A DNA stretch of 17,613 bases. Origin: an uncultured Eubacteriales bacterium (GTDB lineage: Bacteria > Bacillota_A > Clostridia > Christensenellales > Aristaeellaceae). Shown one piece after another: positions 7,522 to 14,756 of this stretch; the first letter of the stretch is position 1, and the number at the start of each line of letters is the position of its first letter. The stretch is taken from the NCBI GenBank assembly GCA_944333375.1, contig CALVKX010000016.1, positions 1-17,613 of the forward strand. Reading direction: 5' to 3'. The notes beneath the pieces are model-generated. The model was not told the DNA's origin. It was given only the letters and a program-made list of their open reading frames with translations, and made no database searches. The translations under genes were made by a program, and so were the position numbers.

Positions 7522-8397
7522 ATGTCCAAAAACAGCCTGACAGAAAGAAAGCTGGAGCCATATCTCTATCTTGCTCCGACCATCGTCCTGTTCGTTTTCA
7601 TTCTCGCCATTCCTCTTTATAACCTCGTCAAGTTCTCCCTGGGAGACTCCAATATCATTCAGGGCTATCTGGGATGGAACAACTTTGAAAACTTTGAATA
7701 CCTCACCAAGTCCAGGTTCCTTGACAGCGTTCAGGTGACGCTTGCCTACGTGTTTTTCGGCGTCCTGGGCGTCGTGTTTTTCGGGACTGTCGTTTCCCTC
7801 GCCCTGGACAAGCCCATCCGCGGCAGAGGCTTTTTTCGCGCTGTCGCCATCATTCCCTGGGTGGTGCCGCAGGCTTTTGCGGCGACCATGTGGAAGTGGG
7901 TCGTCAACTCGCAGTTCGGCTTTATCAACCAGCTTCTTCTTTCTCTGAACATCATCGATAAAAGCATCGGCTTTCTCTCGGCCGATACGGCGCTGGCGAC
8001 CGTCATCGTCGTGAGAATCTGGCAGGGAACGCCGTTTATGATTATTTCCCTCCTGGCGGCCCTGCAAACCATCCCCGAGGATATTCAGGAAGCCGCCAGT
8101 CTGGACGGAGCCAGCCTCGTGCAGCGCTTCCGCTACATCACCCTCCCCTACATCCGCCCCGTGCTAAAGACCACGACCCTTATCGTCACGGCCTGGACGA
8201 TGCAGCTTTTCGACGTGGTGTACATCATGACCGCGGGCGGACCGGCCCGCAAGACCCAGCTTGTGGCGCTGGAGATCTACAACCAGGCGTTCAAAAATGA
8301 CGATCTGGGAACCGCCTGCGCACTTTCGCTGGCGATGCTGGCCGTCATCTTTGTGCTCAGCCTGTTCAACCGCGGCGAAAAGGAGGCGGTACAATGA
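7522..8397 (+). CDS. ABC sugar transporter permease (MalF/UgpA type)
   Basis: 291-aa inner-membrane subunit of a CUT1 importer with about six transmembrane helices (roughly 18-40, 72-98, 107-127, 156-181, 222-242, 266-285). The EAA loop that docks the ATPase is at about 190-219 (EAASLDGASLVQ and then YITLPYIRP). The start ATG has GGAGG eight bases upstream. Its stop overlaps the next permease start by four bases (ATGA), indicating translational coupling. No ATPase gene is in this operon. CUT1 systems often share an MsmK-like ATPase encoded elsewhere, which I infer here. Family assignment is secure; the transported substrate is not determined by sequence. Confidence 0.92.
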   Translation: MSKNSLTERKLEPYLYLAPTIVLFVFILAIPLYNLVKFSLGDSNIIQGYLGWNNFENFEYLTKSRFLDSVQVTLAYVFFGVLGVVFFGTVVSLALDKPIRGRGFFRAVAIIPWVVPQAFAATMWKWVVNSQFGFINQLLLSLNIIDKSIGFLSADTALATVIVVRIWQGTPFMIISLLAALQTIPEDIQEAASLDGASLVQRFRYITLPYIRPVLKTTTLIVTAWTMQLFDVVYIMTAGGPARKTQLVALEIYNQAFKNDDLGTACALSLAMLAVIFVLSLFNRGEKEAVQ

Positions 8398-9242
8398 CGG
8401 GTTCCCGGCATGCGCTTGGGATGCGGCGCCAACATTCGCTGGTGCAGACGGTGCGCTATTGCATCATCATTTTCTGGATGATCTTCACCCTGCTCCCCAT
8501 TTACACGGCCTGGGCCGGCTCGCTGACCGAATACGAGAACCTGGGAAAGACCTTCCTCTTCCCCACGGACTGGGCCTGGCATAACTACGTGGACATCTTT
8601 ACGCGCGTGGATTTCGCGGCCTTCCTGCGCGCCACGCTCATCTATGCCGTCGGTTCCTCCTTCCTCAACGTCATTCTGGCCACCTTCGCCGCCTACGCCC
8701 TCTCCCGCTTCCGCTTCCGCGGCAAGCGCTTCTATACCAGCGTCATCTTCATCACCCAGGTGCTGCCCCAGGTGGTCATCGTCGTGCCGGTGTTCATGAT
8801 GATGAACAGCCTTGGCCTGTATGATACCTACAGCGGCATCATCATCACCATCCTGGCGACCTCGATGGCGTTTCCCATCCTGCTGATGCGCAGCTTTTTT
8901 GACGGCGTGCCCGTGGCGCTGGAGGAGGCCGCCTTCATTGACGGTTGCTCCCGTTTTCAGACGCTGCTGAGAATCGTCATCCCTGTCGCGCTTCCGGGCA
9001 TCGCCACGGCCTTTGCCCTTTCGTTCTTCAGCGGCTGGGGCCAGTACCTCTATCCTCTGGTCCTCACCCGCGATCCGGCCAAAACGCCCATCACCGTGGG
9101 CATCGCGCGCCTGATTGACAACCAGACCCCGTGGGAAATGGTCATGACAGGCACCCTTCTGTCGATTCTTCCGGCGGTGGTCCTCTATCTGTTTGTGCAA
9201 AAATCGTTGATTAAGGGACTGGCCACCGGGGCGGTCAAATGA
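8394..9242 (+). CDS. ABC sugar transporter permease (MalG/UgpE type)
   Basis: 282-aa partner permease of the preceding protein, with about six helices: 20-42, 80-103, 112-136, 146-168, 199-214, 250-268. The EAA loop is at about 177-201 (LEEAAFIDGCSRFQ, then LLRIVIPVALPG). The C-terminus contains the TPITVGIARL-like periplasmic loop and VLYLFVQKSLIKGLATGAVK-type end typical of MalG-like subunits. It overlaps the previous gene by ATGA and is followed 18 bases later by the HpcH/HpaI aldolase, whose ribosome site begins right after this stop. Together with the solute-binding protein it forms an importer lacking only the ATPase. Confidence 0.92.
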   Translation: MTGSRHALGMRRQHSLVQTVRYCIIIFWMIFTLLPIYTAWAGSLTEYENLGKTFLFPTDWAWHNYVDIFTRVDFAAFLRATLIYAVGSSFLNVILATFAAYALSRFRFRGKRFYTSVIFITQVLPQVVIVVPVFMMMNSLGLYDTYSGIIITILATSMAFPILLMRSFFDGVPVALEEAAFIDGCSRFQTLLRIVIPVALPGIATAFALSFFSGWGQYLYPLVLTRDPAKTPITVGIARLIDNQTPWEMVMTGTLLSILPAVVLYLFVQKSLIKGLATGAVK

Positions 9243-9260
9243 GAAAGGAGGTGCCCGGCG

Positions 9261-10052
9261 GTGCGAAACGGCGCCGAGAATTTTCGCAGAAGGGCGCAGG
9301 CGGGCATTTTTCAAAAAGGATTTGCCGTGACGCTGGCCGAACCTGTACTCAGTGAGATGGCCGGATGCGCCGGTTACGATTTCGTTTTCATCGACGCCGA
9401 ACACGCGCCGCTGGGGAGGATCGAAATTTTCCGCCATATCATGGCCGCTCAGGGCGCGGGGGTATGCGCCTTCGTCCGCGTGCCGGACGCCGCCCCCGCG
9501 CCGCTGAAGGCCATTTTGGACGCTGGTCCGGACGGGATCATCTTCCCCTTTGTGCACAACGCGCGGATCGCCCGTGCGGCCGTCGCCGCCTGCGTCTATC
9601 CCGATAGCCCGCCGCGCGGCATGCGCGGCCAGGGCCCCCAGCGGGCTGTGCGCTACGGATTTGGCCCCTCTGGCGATTATCTGGCCGATCCGGGCGCGTG
9701 GTGCCTGCGGCTGATGCAGATCGAATCCCTGGAGGGCTACCTGCATCTGGACGAGATCCTGGCCGTGGACGGGGTGGACGGGATATATCTGGGCCCGGCG
9801 GACCTGCTGCGCAGCCTGCGTGCCGCGCAGACGCCGCCCCGGAAATCCGTGGAGGAAATCTGCCGCGACGTCTATGCGCGGGTGCGCGCCGCAGGCAAGC
9901 TGATGGGCGCGCCGCTGGGAACGGACGTGCGCTCTGTGGAAAGCGCCCTGCAGATGGGCGCGCAATGGGGTGTATGTGGAATAGACACGGAGCTCATGGC
10001 CGGCGCCATGCGCGCTTGTCTTGCCCTGTTTGAAGGGCCGGCAGACTTTTGA
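9261..10052 (+). CDS. HpcH/HpaI-family class II (metal-dependent) aldolase
   Basis: 263-aa TIM-barrel aldolase that makes or splits 2-keto-3-deoxy acids into pyruvate and an aldehyde using a divalent metal. Key residues visible are the catalytic-type His48 in FIDAEHAP (43-50), Arg73 (FVRVP), metal ligand Glu155 in MQIES and Asp181 in GPAD (178-181). This matches HpaI, 2-keto-3-deoxyrhamnonate aldolase (YfaU) and 2-dehydro-3-deoxyglucarate aldolase (GarL). The start is GTG at 9261, with AAAGGAGG ten bases upstream; the earlier GTG at 9251 is out of frame. It is placed between the importer and the Etf genes. A class I DapA-like aldolase in the same operon means two mechanistically different aldolases act here. 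Family firm, substrate unknown. Confidence 0.87.
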   Translation: MRNGAENFRRRAQAGIFQKGFAVTLAEPVLSEMAGCAGYDFVFIDAEHAPLGRIEIFRHIMAAQGAGVCAFVRVPDAAPAPLKAILDAGPDGIIFPFVHNARIARAAVAACVYPDSPPRGMRGQGPQRAVRYGFGPSGDYLADPGAWCLRLMQIESLEGYLHLDEILAVDGVDGIYLGPADLLRSLRAAQTPPRKSVEEICRDVYARVRAAGKLMGAPLGTDVRSVESALQMGAQWGVCGIDTELMAGAMRACLALFEGPADF

Positions 10053-10064
10053 AAGGAGACAGGA

Positions 10065-10844
10065 ATGAACATATTCGTATGCATCAAGCAGGTGCCGTCG
10101 ACGAACAAGGTGCAGGTGGACGAGAAGACCGGGGTTTTGAAGCGGGACGGGGTGGAGAGCAAGATGAACCCGTACGACCTGTACGCGCTGGAGACGGCGT
10201 TGCGGCTGAAGGAGCGCCACGGTGGGACGGTGACGGTGGGGACGATGGGTCCCGGGCAGGCGGAAGCGGTGGTGCGGGAAGCGTACATGATGGGCGCAGA
10301 CGAGGGGTATGTGTTTTCGGACCGGCGGCTTGGCGGGGCGGATGTGCTGGCAACGAGCTACACGCTGTCGCAGGCGATCCGAAGCGTGGGAGATTTTGAC
10401 CTGATCCTGTGTGGGAAGCAGACGACGGACGGGGACACGGCGCAGGTGGGGCCGGCGATCGCGGAGCATATGGGGATCGCGCACGCGGCGTGGGTATCCC
10501 GGATCGAGGTCTGCCAGGACGGGGTCAACGTCGAGCAGCAGCTTCAGGATGTGGTCGAGACGGTGCACATGCCCTTTCCCTGCCTTGTGACGGTGGAGCA
10601 GGACATCTGCATGCCGCGCCTGCCGTCGCTCAAGAGGGCGCGGGAGGTGGCGAACCGGCCCGTTCACATCGTGGGGCTGGACAGCTTTCTGGACAGGGAC
10701 GCCAGCCATTACGGGCTGGCGGGAAGCCCGACGCAGGTGGAAAGGATCTTTCCGCCGGAAAACAGCGTGGAGCGGGAATTGTGGACGCAGAAGGACGCGG
10801 CGGAGCGGCTGCATGGGCTGCTGAAGCGCTGGAAGTTTGTTTGA
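10065..10844 (+). CDS. etfB: Electron transfer flavoprotein, beta subunit
   Basis: 259-aa cytoplasmic subunit that with EtfA binds FAD and carries electrons to or from a dehydrogenase. It starts with the family MNIFVCIKQVP. It has MNPYDLYALE (34-43), the nucleotide-binding stretch ILCGKQTTDGDTAQVGP (114-130), and the EtfB signature region ending PRLPSLKRA (184-192). AAAGGAG lies six bases before the ATG. EtfA follows after 13 bases and the GlcD-like oxidoreductase overlaps EtfA, an order matching the lctBCD genes of the confurcating lactate dehydrogenase of Acetobacterium. Whether this pair bifurcates cannot be settled by eye. Codons here are unusually G-ending (GGG, CGG, GCG) compared with the C-ending style of the genes before and after. 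Confidence 0.95.
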   Translation: MNIFVCIKQVPSTNKVQVDEKTGVLKRDGVESKMNPYDLYALETALRLKERHGGTVTVGTMGPGQAEAVVREAYMMGADEGYVFSDRRLGGADVLATSYTLSQAIRSVGDFDLILCGKQTTDGDTAQVGPAIAEHMGIAHAAWVSRIEVCQDGVNVEQQLQDVVETVHMPFPCLVTVEQDICMPRLPSLKRAREVANRPVHIVGLDSFLDRDASHYGLAGSPTQVERIFPPENSVERELWTQKDAAERLHGLLKRWKFV

Positions 10845-10857
10845 AGGGAGCCCGAGC

Positions 10858-12048
10858 ATGGCACAGATTGCAATTTTGGAACGCAGGTGCACAGGGTGCG
10901 GACTTTGCCAGAAGAACTGTCCGTTTGGGGGGATCGAGATCCGGGAGGGGAAGCCGGAGCTCAACGCGGCCTGCCGGGTGTGCGGGATCTGTGTAAAGAG
11001 CTGCCCGGAGAAGGCGATCATCCGCCTGGAGACGAAGGTCGAGTCGGTGGACAAGAGCCAGTGGCGAGACATTCTGGTGTTTGCGGAGGTATCGGGAGGA
11101 CGGCTGCACCCGGTGAGCCTGGAGCTGATCGGGAAGGCGCGGGAGCTGTGCGGGAGCGTGCCCGGGTTCCAGGTGAAGGCAGTGGTGCTGGGCGACGGGG
11201 TGGCACAGCAGGCCAGGGAGCTGCGGCACTACGGGGTGAGCGAGGTCGCGGTCTACGATGATCCGGCGCTGGGGTACTTCCGGGCCGACGTGTTCGCCGC
11301 GTGCGTGGAGGACTATATCCGCAGGGCGCGGCCGAGCGTGGTGCTGGTGGGGGCGACGTCGCTGGGGCGCAGCCTGGCGCCGCGGCTGGCCACGCGCTTT
11401 CACACGGGGCTGACGGCGGACTGCACCCGGCTGGAGCTGCGGGAAAACACGGACCTGGTGCAGATCCGGCCGGCCTTCGGGGGAAACATCATGGCGCAGA
11501 TCGTGACCACCAACACGCGGCCGCAGTTTGCCACGGTGCGCTATAAGGTGATGGACGCGCCGGCGCGGCAGGCGGAGGCGGGCGGAGCGGTAAAGGCGTA
11601 CGGGCTTGCGCGCGGGGCGCTGCAGTCGAAGGTGACGCATGTGAGCACGAAGCGGACGCCGGCGGGAAAGAGCATCTCGGACGCGGAGATCCTGGTGGTG
11701 GGCGGCCGCGGGCTGCAAAAGGAAGCGGATCTGGAGATGATCCGGGAGCTGGCCGCGCTGCTGGGCGGGGACTGGGCGGTGTCGCGTCCGCTGGTGGAGA
11801 AGGGCTGGGCGGACAACAGCCGGCAGATCGGGCTGAGCGGACGCACGGTGCGTCCGCGGCTGATTCTCACCTGCGGGGTGAGCGGGGCCATCCAGTTCAC
11901 GGCGTGCATGAACGGCTCGGAACACATCGTGGCGATCAACAGCGACGAGAAGGCGCCGATTTTTGAGACGGCGCATGTGGGGATCGTGGGGGATCTGTAT
12001 GAGACGGTTCCCGCGCTGATCGCAAGGCTGAAGGAGGCGCAAGGATGA
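10858..12048 (+). CDS. etfA: Electron transfer flavoprotein alpha subunit with N-terminal ferredoxin domain
   Basis: 396-aa EtfA carrying an extra N-terminal domain for two [4Fe-4S] clusters: Cys11, 14, 17, 21 (CTGCGLCQKNCP) and Cys39, 42, 45, 49 (CRVCGICVKSCP). The core Etf domain follows, and then the FAD-binding domain with GGRGL (282-286), SRPLVEKGW (309-317), QIGLSGRTVRP (323-333), CGVSGAIQF (339-347) and AINSDEKAPIF (359-369). The same fusion is known in clostridial LctC and CarE, where it belongs to ferredoxin-linked confurcating or bifurcating complexes. The ATG at 10858 is chosen because AAGGGAG precedes it by 7 bases and the protein then starts like other members; an upstream TTG at 10837 lies inside EtfB. 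It overlaps the next gene by ATGA. Confidence 0.95.
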   Translation: MAQIAILERRCTGCGLCQKNCPFGGIEIREGKPELNAACRVCGICVKSCPEKAIIRLETKVESVDKSQWRDILVFAEVSGGRLHPVSLELIGKARELCGSVPGFQVKAVVLGDGVAQQARELRHYGVSEVAVYDDPALGYFRADVFAACVEDYIRRARPSVVLVGATSLGRSLAPRLATRFHTGLTADCTRLELRENTDLVQIRPAFGGNIMAQIVTTNTRPQFATVRYKVMDAPARQAEAGGAVKAYGLARGALQSKVTHVSTKRTPAGKSISDAEILVVGGRGLQKEADLEMIRELAALLGGDWAVSRPLVEKGWADNSRQIGLSGRTVRPRLILTCGVSGAIQFTACMNGSEHIVAINSDEKAPIFETAHVGIVGDLYETVPALIARLKEAQG

Positions 12049-13442
12049 AGGGATATGCGAAGGTAGGAGCCGAGGACCTGGCGTATTTTGAGGAAGTGAT
12101 GCCGGGGCGCGTGCTCAGCGGCGCGGAGGAGATGAGCGACTACGAGCACGACGAGATGACGATCTACGGGCTGTACCGGCCGGAGGCGGTGCTGCTGGCG
12201 CAAAGCGCGGAGGAGATCAGCGCGGTGATGCGGCACTGCAACGCGCGCCGGATCGCGGTGACGGCGCGCGGAGCGGGGACGGGGCTGTGCGGCGGCTGCG
12301 TGGCGACGGCGGGCGGGATCGTGCTGTCCACGGAGCGGATGAAGCGGGTGCTCGAGGTGGACGGAAAGAACATGACGGCCACGGTGGAGCCCGGGGTGCT
12401 GCTGATGGAGTTTCCCAAGGCGCTGGAGGGGACGGGGCTGTTCTACCCGCCGGACCCTGGGGAAAAGACGGCGACGATGGGCGGCAACGCGATGACCAAC
12501 GCGGGCGGGATGCGGGCGGTACGCTATGGGGTGACGCGGGACTACGTGCTGGGGATGGAGGTCGTGCTGGCGAGCGGGGAAATCCTGACGCTGGGCGGGA
12601 AGAACGTGAAAACCTCCAGCGGCTACAGCCTGCTGGACCTGATGGTGGGGAGTGAGGGAACGCTGGGGATTTTGACGAAGCTGACCGTGAAGCTGATCCC
12701 GGAGCCCGGGGCAAACGTGAGCCTGCTGATTCCCTTTGCGGACCTGGAGAGCTGCATCGGGGCGGTGCCGGCGGTGCTGGGGTGCGGGTGCGAGCCGACG
12801 GCGGTGGAGTTCATGGAGCGGGAGGTAATCGCGTGCGCGGAGGAGTATCTGGGGAAGCAGTTTCCCGACAGCAGCGCGGACGCGTACCTGCTGGTGCGGC
12901 TGGATGGAGAGAGCCGGGAGGGACTAAAGGCGGGAATGGAGCGGCTGACGGATCTGGCGCTTCGCATCGGGGCGAAGGACGTGCTTCTGGCGGACACGGA
13001 GGAACGGAAGGAGAGCATCTGGAACGCGCGGGGCGCGTTTCTGGAGGCGATCAAGAACAGCACGAGCGAGATGGACGAGTGCGACGTGGTGGTACCGCGC
13101 GAGCGAATCCCTGCGTTTGTGAGGCGCAGCGTGGCGGTCGGGCGGGAAGCGGGGGTCCGGGTGTGCTCGTTCGGGCACGCCGGGGACGGCAACCTGCACA
13201 TCTACGTGTGCCGGGACGACATGGAATCGCAGGCATGGGAGGCGGCGGTTCGGCAGGTGATGGAGCGGCTGTACGAAGCGGCGCGGAGCCTGGGCGGGGA
13301 GGTCAGCGGGGAGCACGGCATCGGCCACGCCAAGCGCCGGTTCCTCCGGGAAAGCCTGGGGGAGACGCAGCTGGCCCTCATGCGCGGCATCAAGAACGTC
13401 TTTGACCCCAACGCCATCCTCAATCCCGGAAAAGTGATTTAA
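12045..13442 (+). CDS. glcD: GlcD/LctD-type FAD-linked 2-hydroxyacid oxidoreductase
   Basis: 465-aa cytoplasmic flavoenzyme that oxidises a 2-hydroxy acid (D-lactate, glycolate or similar) to the 2-keto acid and passes electrons to Etf. It has the FAD PP-loop ARGAGTGLCGG (74-84), DPGEKTATMGGNAMTNAGG (137-155), GSEGTLGI (202-209), the metal/substrate-site FGHAGDGNLH (376-385), and GEVSGEHGIGHAK (418-430) near the C-terminus. Length is normal. Its start overlaps the EtfA stop by ATGA, so stoichiometric translation is likely. No lactate permease or lactate racemase accompanies it, unlike lct operons. The neighbouring aldolases and sugar-type importer suggest another hydroxy acid. Up to about position 13300 the codons are G-ending; the last ~130 bases switch to the C-ending style of the surrounding genome. 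Confidence 0.92.
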   Translation: MKGYAKVGAEDLAYFEEVMPGRVLSGAEEMSDYEHDEMTIYGLYRPEAVLLAQSAEEISAVMRHCNARRIAVTARGAGTGLCGGCVATAGGIVLSTERMKRVLEVDGKNMTATVEPGVLLMEFPKALEGTGLFYPPDPGEKTATMGGNAMTNAGGMRAVRYGVTRDYVLGMEVVLASGEILTLGGKNVKTSSGYSLLDLMVGSEGTLGILTKLTVKLIPEPGANVSLLIPFADLESCIGAVPAVLGCGCEPTAVEFMEREVIACAEEYLGKQFPDSSADAYLLVRLDGESREGLKAGMERLTDLALRIGAKDVLLADTEERKESIWNARGAFLEAIKNSTSEMDECDVVVPRERIPAFVRRSVAVGREAGVRVCSFGHAGDGNLHIYVCRDDMESQAWEAAVRQVMERLYEAARSLGGEVSGEHGIGHAKRRFLRESLGETQLALMRGIKNVFDPNAILNPGKVI

Positions 13443-13443
13443 T

Positions 13444-13508
13444 CCCCTCTTTTGAAAAGGACTTGTGGTTTCACAGGTAGAAATGAATATCACTATACGC
13501 AAAAGGGG
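13444..13508 (+). promoter_or_regulatory. Possible RNA hairpin hiding the RpiR ribosome binding site
   Basis: CCCC-TC-TTTTG (13444-13454), directly after the GlcD stop, can pair with CAAAAGGGG (13500-13508): nine pairs with a 2-base bulge. The right arm contains the AAGGGG ribosome site for the regulator starting at 13518. Operon mRNA reading through would thus have this site occluded. No convincing separate promoter is seen in the gap. Pairing is seen; translational control is inferred. Confidence 0.4.
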
Positions 13509-13517
13509 CGGATTCAT

Positions 13518-14423
13518 TTGTTTAAAGACTCCGGCAACGAAAGCGTTCTTCTTAAAATCAAGGCATCGTATCCATCCCTGACCAAGGCGGAAAAAAAAGT
13601 TGCGGATTATACCCTCGCCAATCCCCGCGACATCAGCTACATGTCCATCGCCGACCTCGCAGAGGTCTGCAAGGTGAGTCTGACGACCGTGTTTCGCTTC
13701 TGCCGCGAGCTCAAGCTGGACGGCTATCAGGAATTTCGCGTCCAGCTGGCCATGGACATCAACACCGACGAGCTCGAGGACAAGGAGCTCTTGCCCGGCA
13801 AGATCAGCAAGAACGACTCCCTCGAGGCCGCCGAAAAAAAGCTCCTGAAAAGCTATATCACCGCCCTCAATGAAACCATGTCCCTCCTGGACTCCAAGGC
13901 GCTGCAAAAGGCCGCCGAGATGATTAACGCATCGGACCAGGTACGCTTTTTCGGCATCGGCTCCTCTCAGCTCATCGCCACCGAGGGCATGTACAAGTTC
14001 CTGCATATCATGCCCAACGTCTATTGTCTGGCGGACGTGCAGATGCAGCTCATGGGCGCTTCAACGCTCAACGACCACGACACGGCCATCTTTGTCTCCA
14101 ATTCCGGCGTCAGCAAGGAAATCGTCAAGATGGCCCAGATCGCCCATTCCCGCGGGGCCAAGACGGTCAGCATCACGCGCTATCCCAAGTCCCCGCTGGT
14201 GGAACAATCCGACGTCGTACTCCTTCACGGCGGCTATGACTCGCCCCTGCTGGATGGGAACTTCTCGCTGAAAAACGCTCAGACCTATGTTCTGGACATT
14301 CTCTTTACCGAGGTCTACCGCCAGAAGTTTTCCTATTCCAAAGGCATCAATGCCCTGGTTTCCAAAGCCGTCATCGAAAACGACGACAGCAGTTCCCACG
14401 TGGACGGCATCTATAAGGGATAA
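13518..14423 (+). CDS. RpiR/MurR-family transcriptional regulator with SIS domain
   Basis: 301-aa regulator. An N-terminal RpiR helix-turn-helix lies at about 43-63 (SIADLAEVCKVSLTTVFRFC), after the family opening SLTKAEKKVADYTLANP (20-36). A C-terminal phosphosugar-binding SIS domain covers about 142-235 (FFGIGSSQLIATEGM, then FVSNSGVSKEIVKMA and SPLVEQSDVVL). The start is a TTG at 13518, chosen because AAGGGGCGG ends 7 bases before it and the protein then begins FKDSGNESVL as related proteins do. The frame stays open to a TTG at 13452, which has no ribosome site. It closes the sugar-acid operon and probably controls it through the palindrome or repeats near 5041-5141. A phosphorylated intermediate would be the effector. 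Family firm, target inferred. Confidence 0.88.
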   Translation: MFKDSGNESVLLKIKASYPSLTKAEKKVADYTLANPRDISYMSIADLAEVCKVSLTTVFRFCRELKLDGYQEFRVQLAMDINTDELEDKELLPGKISKNDSLEAAEKKLLKSYITALNETMSLLDSKALQKAAEMINASDQVRFFGIGSSQLIATEGMYKFLHIMPNVYCLADVQMQLMGASTLNDHDTAIFVSNSGVSKEIVKMAQIAHSRGAKTVSITRYPKSPLVEQSDVVLLHGGYDSPLLDGNFSLKNAQTYVLDILFTEVYRQKFSYSKGINALVSKAVIENDDSSSHVDGIYKG

Positions 14424-14424
14424 T

Positions 14425-14448
14425 CCCGTGCGCCTCCGGGCGCATGGG
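14425..14448 (+). other. Stem-loop just after the RpiR stop
   Basis: CCCGTGCGCC (14425-14434) and GGCGCATGGG (14439-14448) form ten pairs including one G-T, closed by a TCCG tetraloop, two bases after the stop codon. Only a weak pyrimidine stretch follows (CCCTTCTCC), so it may act as an mRNA 3'-end protector or first part of a double terminator with the hairpin at 14464. Confidence 0.6.
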
Positions 14449-14463
14449 CCCTTCTCCACGACC

Positions 14464-14500
14464 GCGCTTCCAGCCCCGGAAGCGCTTTGGTTTCCCTTTT
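14464..14500 (+). terminator. Likely Rho-independent terminator of the nine-gene operon
   Basis: GCGCTTCC (14464-14471) and GGAAGCGC (14478-14485) form a perfect 8-bp stem with a 6-base loop, followed by TTTGGTTTCCCTTTT. The T-tract is interrupted but pyrimidine-rich. With the stem-loop at 14425-14448 it gives a plausible end to the operon starting at 5117. Confidence 0.65.
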
Positions 14501-14547
14501 CCCCCGGCCGCCATGCCGGAGCCACGCTATTGTCAGGGAGTTTTTTA

Positions 14548-14619
14548 ATGGTAAGAATTCTTTTTGTCTGCCACGGCAGGAGTCAGAGTGTGAGCTGTTT
14601 AGCGACCTTTGGCGGCTGA
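14548..14619 (+). pseudogene. 5' fragment of a low-molecular-weight protein tyrosine phosphatase gene
   Basis: AGGGAG lies seven bases before ATG (14548). The reading frame begins MVRILFVCHG (14548-14577), the hallmark opening of LMW phosphatases (hydrophobic strand then the P-loop Cys, CxGNxCRS). After HG the sequence reads RSQSVSCLATFGG and stops at 14619, without the expected Asn-x-Cys-Arg-Ser. The Cys is thus present but the P-loop arginine and the rest of the ~150-residue enzyme are missing. The break at about 14577/14578 coincides with the start of repeat-bearing, AT-rich DNA, so I read it as an insertion junction. Ten residues are a short basis, but they match the family pattern at every conserved place. 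Confidence 0.6.
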
Positions 14620-14642
14620 AATGCGGCAAGTCGGGGCAGGAG
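14611..14642 (+). repeat. Left-end GGCnn repeats, period 10-11
   Basis: GGCTGAAATG (14614), GGCAAGTCGG (14625) and GGCAGGAGAG (14635) are spaced 11 and 10 bases apart. GCGGCAAGTC (14623-14632) differs from the right-end unit GCGGCAAATC (17559-17550 region, unit CGGCAAATCG at 17551-17560) by one base over the shared part. They look like degenerate copies of the right-end decamers, perhaps protein-binding arm sites. Confidence 0.4.
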
Positions 14643-14654
14643 AGTCAGAGGGGG

Positions 14655-14670
14655 ACTACGGATTTACTAC
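14655..14670 (+). repeat. Left copy of the ACTAC repeat pair
   Basis: ACTACGGATTTACTAC contains ACTAC twice, 11 bases apart (14655 and 14666). It matches the right-end copy at 17451-17466 at 14 of 16 positions, in the same orientation. The 11-base phase suggests a recombinase or accessory protein bound on one helix face. Confidence 0.55.
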
Positions 14671-14756
14671 TACTGAGGAAAGAAAAAAAAATAATGTAAA
14701 ATAGTCTGGTAGATCTTTCGGCTTTTGTATTGTTCTGATAACTAAGGAGCATAATT

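Noticed and set aside
10837..10857. Upstream TTG start for EtfA
   Set aside because: It lies inside EtfB with no ribosome site. ATG 10858 has AAGGGAG at good spacing.
8277..11072. A 931-codon open frame on the minus strand
   Set aside because: It lies opposite two permeases, the aldolase and EtfB, all with clear motifs. Its product is Arg/His/Gly/Pro-rich without domains, a by-product of GC-rich codons.
13452..13517. Upstream TTG start for the RpiR protein
   Set aside because: It adds 22 residues with no family similarity and lacks a ribosome site. TTG 13518 has AAGGGGCGG.
12924..14006. A 360-codon minus-strand frame across the GlcD-RpiR junction
   Set aside because: It runs antisense to two well-supported genes and has no family motifs.
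14487..14699. A 70-codon plus-strand frame across the insertion junction
   Set aside because: It has no ribosome site or motifs and overlaps the phosphatase fragment in another frame.
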